From NCBI RefSeq assembly GCF_000003605.2, contig NW_003157547.1, forward strand, positions 1 to 21,241: a DNA stretch of 21,241 bases, in the 5' to 3' direction. Of the stretch, positions 20,463-21,241 are shown piece by piece; positions within the stretch are counted from its first letter, which is position 1, and each line of letters opens with the position of its first letter. The notes under the pieces were generated by a model. The model ran no database searches. It saw nothing but the letters and a program-made list of their open reading frames with translations, and had not been told where the DNA came from. Both the position numbers and the translations under genes were made by a program. The stretch is from Saccoglossus kowalevskii (lineage: Eukaryota > Hemichordata > Enteropneusta > Harrimaniidae).

Positions 20463-21241
20463 CAGTCAACTCACGTGAACTTCTAAAAGCTGCTTTCAAC
20501 TAGCTTTTATTAAACTTGTCGACTTTATAACTGCACGTTTCTATAAACCAACAACTTAGTCATTTATGCAAACACATCTAACAACTTTGCATAACTTTGC
20601 ACACTTTGCAATGACTTTGACACTTTGCACGGTGCGTTAACAACTTAAAACCCACTACGTGCTACAGCATCAACAACTGTACTTGAAAATTGGAAGGAAT
20701 TTCGAAACTTTCCATTAGTTAAAAAAGTTACAAAAATGCCCACGCTTTTCTGCTATAAATGTTTGACATCACAGGAAAAATAGATGCAGAAATGTTGCCG
20801 AATATCTTTTCCATGTTTGTAATGAAAAAAAAATCAACAGCTCGTTTGCTCGGGGAATCTTCCATGCAAGTACTAACCACGCCCGAGTGTGCTTTACTTT
20901 AAACATTTATCGGTCACCTAACCACACATCTGCATAGATCATTAGAAATTAAGCCGATTTCGAGGATATTTCAGGTTTTGGGATGTTTTAAAATCGATTT
21001 CGTTTACATAAGTATCTTCTAGAATTGACCTATGACCTCTACATACTTGGAGTAAGACTACGGTGATTTAACATCAATTTACGAAATATTTATTCACATG
21101 TTCGACTTGTTAATATGATATCACATGTAACAATTCCGAATGAAACTGCCGACTTTGCAATCGCTTTTCACAACTTTGTAAGCAGTTTGTTGTCGACTTT
21201 CCAGTGACTGTTGTTTTAATCTGCTTTTATAGAGGCATTCT
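20463..21241 (+). repeat. Satellite unit 24, 3'-truncated by window (779 bp), degraded
   Basis: This copy aligns along its length but carries many small deletions at 20555-20680 (CTTAGTCATT, GCATAAC, GCACACTTTG, TTGACACTTTG, GTGCTACAGC, AACTGTAC), plus a larger loss near 21104 (TTCGACTTGTTAAT). It could be a decaying edge copy, or it could reflect low assembly accuracy. Confidence 0.93.

Larger units (their letters stand above)
1..21241 (+). repeat. Satellite DNA array, ~937 bp monomer, head to tail
   Basis: The whole window is one tandem array. The anchor CAGTCAACTC (or its close variants) occurs 24 times, at 31, 973, 1903, 2843, 3218, 4154, 5091, 5465, 6398, 7336, 8274, 9212, 10149, 11081, 12019, 12959, 13899, 14836, 15774, 16711, 17649, 18587, 19526 and 20463. 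Twenty-one intervals are 930-942 bp and two are 375 and 374 bp. All copies share one orientation and align along their full length, differing by scattered substitutions and small indels. No unrelated sequence interrupts them and no flank is reached. No gene is present. The gene-free 21 kb and large complex monomer suggest eukaryotic heterochromatin; centromeric, subtelomeric or interstitial location cannot be decided from the sequence. Confidence 0.98.

Noticed and set aside
1-21241. CRISPR array
   Set aside because: Repeats of ~937 bp with no unique spacers and no cas-like genes; this is satellite, not CRISPR.

Overview
This window is a single uninterrupted satellite DNA array. From the first base to the last it is head-to-tail copies of one A+T-rich sequence (about two-thirds A+T by eye), all in the same orientation. 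Using the conserved word CAGTCAACTC as an anchor, I find 24 copies: 21 complete ones of 930-942 bp (mean about 937.3 bp), two internally deleted ones of 375 and 374 bp, and a last copy cut by the window end. The first 30 bases are the tail of a further copy, so the array continues past both edges. There is no supportable protein gene, tRNA, rRNA, CRISPR array or recognisable transposon. Twenty-one kilobases without a gene, filled by a complex ~0.94 kb monomer, points to eukaryotic heterochromatin (pericentromeric, subtelomeric or a satellite block). I cannot name the species or clade. Layout: units 1-4 (31-3217) form an older-looking 'A' family. Units 5-9 (3218-7335) form an intermediate family, and the deleted units 4 and 7 bracket a ~2.25 kb duplicated block. 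Units 10-13 carry 'Q'-type start sequences and units 14-16 'P'-type ones. From 13899 to 18586 the P and Q start types alternate strictly, giving a dimeric higher-order repeat of 1875 bp. Two successive dimers (13899-15773 and 15774-17648) differ at only about four positions by my reading. Units 22-23 return to a family also seen near 6-7 kb, and the last copy carries a cluster of small deletions. The copies are mosaics of a few diagnostic segments, as expected from unequal exchange and gene conversion. Nothing here works as a gene set. The interest lies in the architecture and in words kept inside the monomer: five AACTTTG-type motifs spaced 11, 10, 11 and 10 bp (mean 10.5 bp, one helical turn); a palindromic E-box TCACGTGA in 23 of 24 copies; GGGAGTCTCC, a formal match to the Rel/NF-kB consensus, in 20 of the 22 copies that include that region; and TGACCT-A-TGACCT, on the minus strand a perfect DR1 nuclear-receptor element, in 13 of 22. 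The lengths 937.5, 375 and ~563 bp fit a 5:2:3 ratio of 187.5 bp, which is within the range of nucleosome repeat lengths. All functional readings of these motifs are inference.
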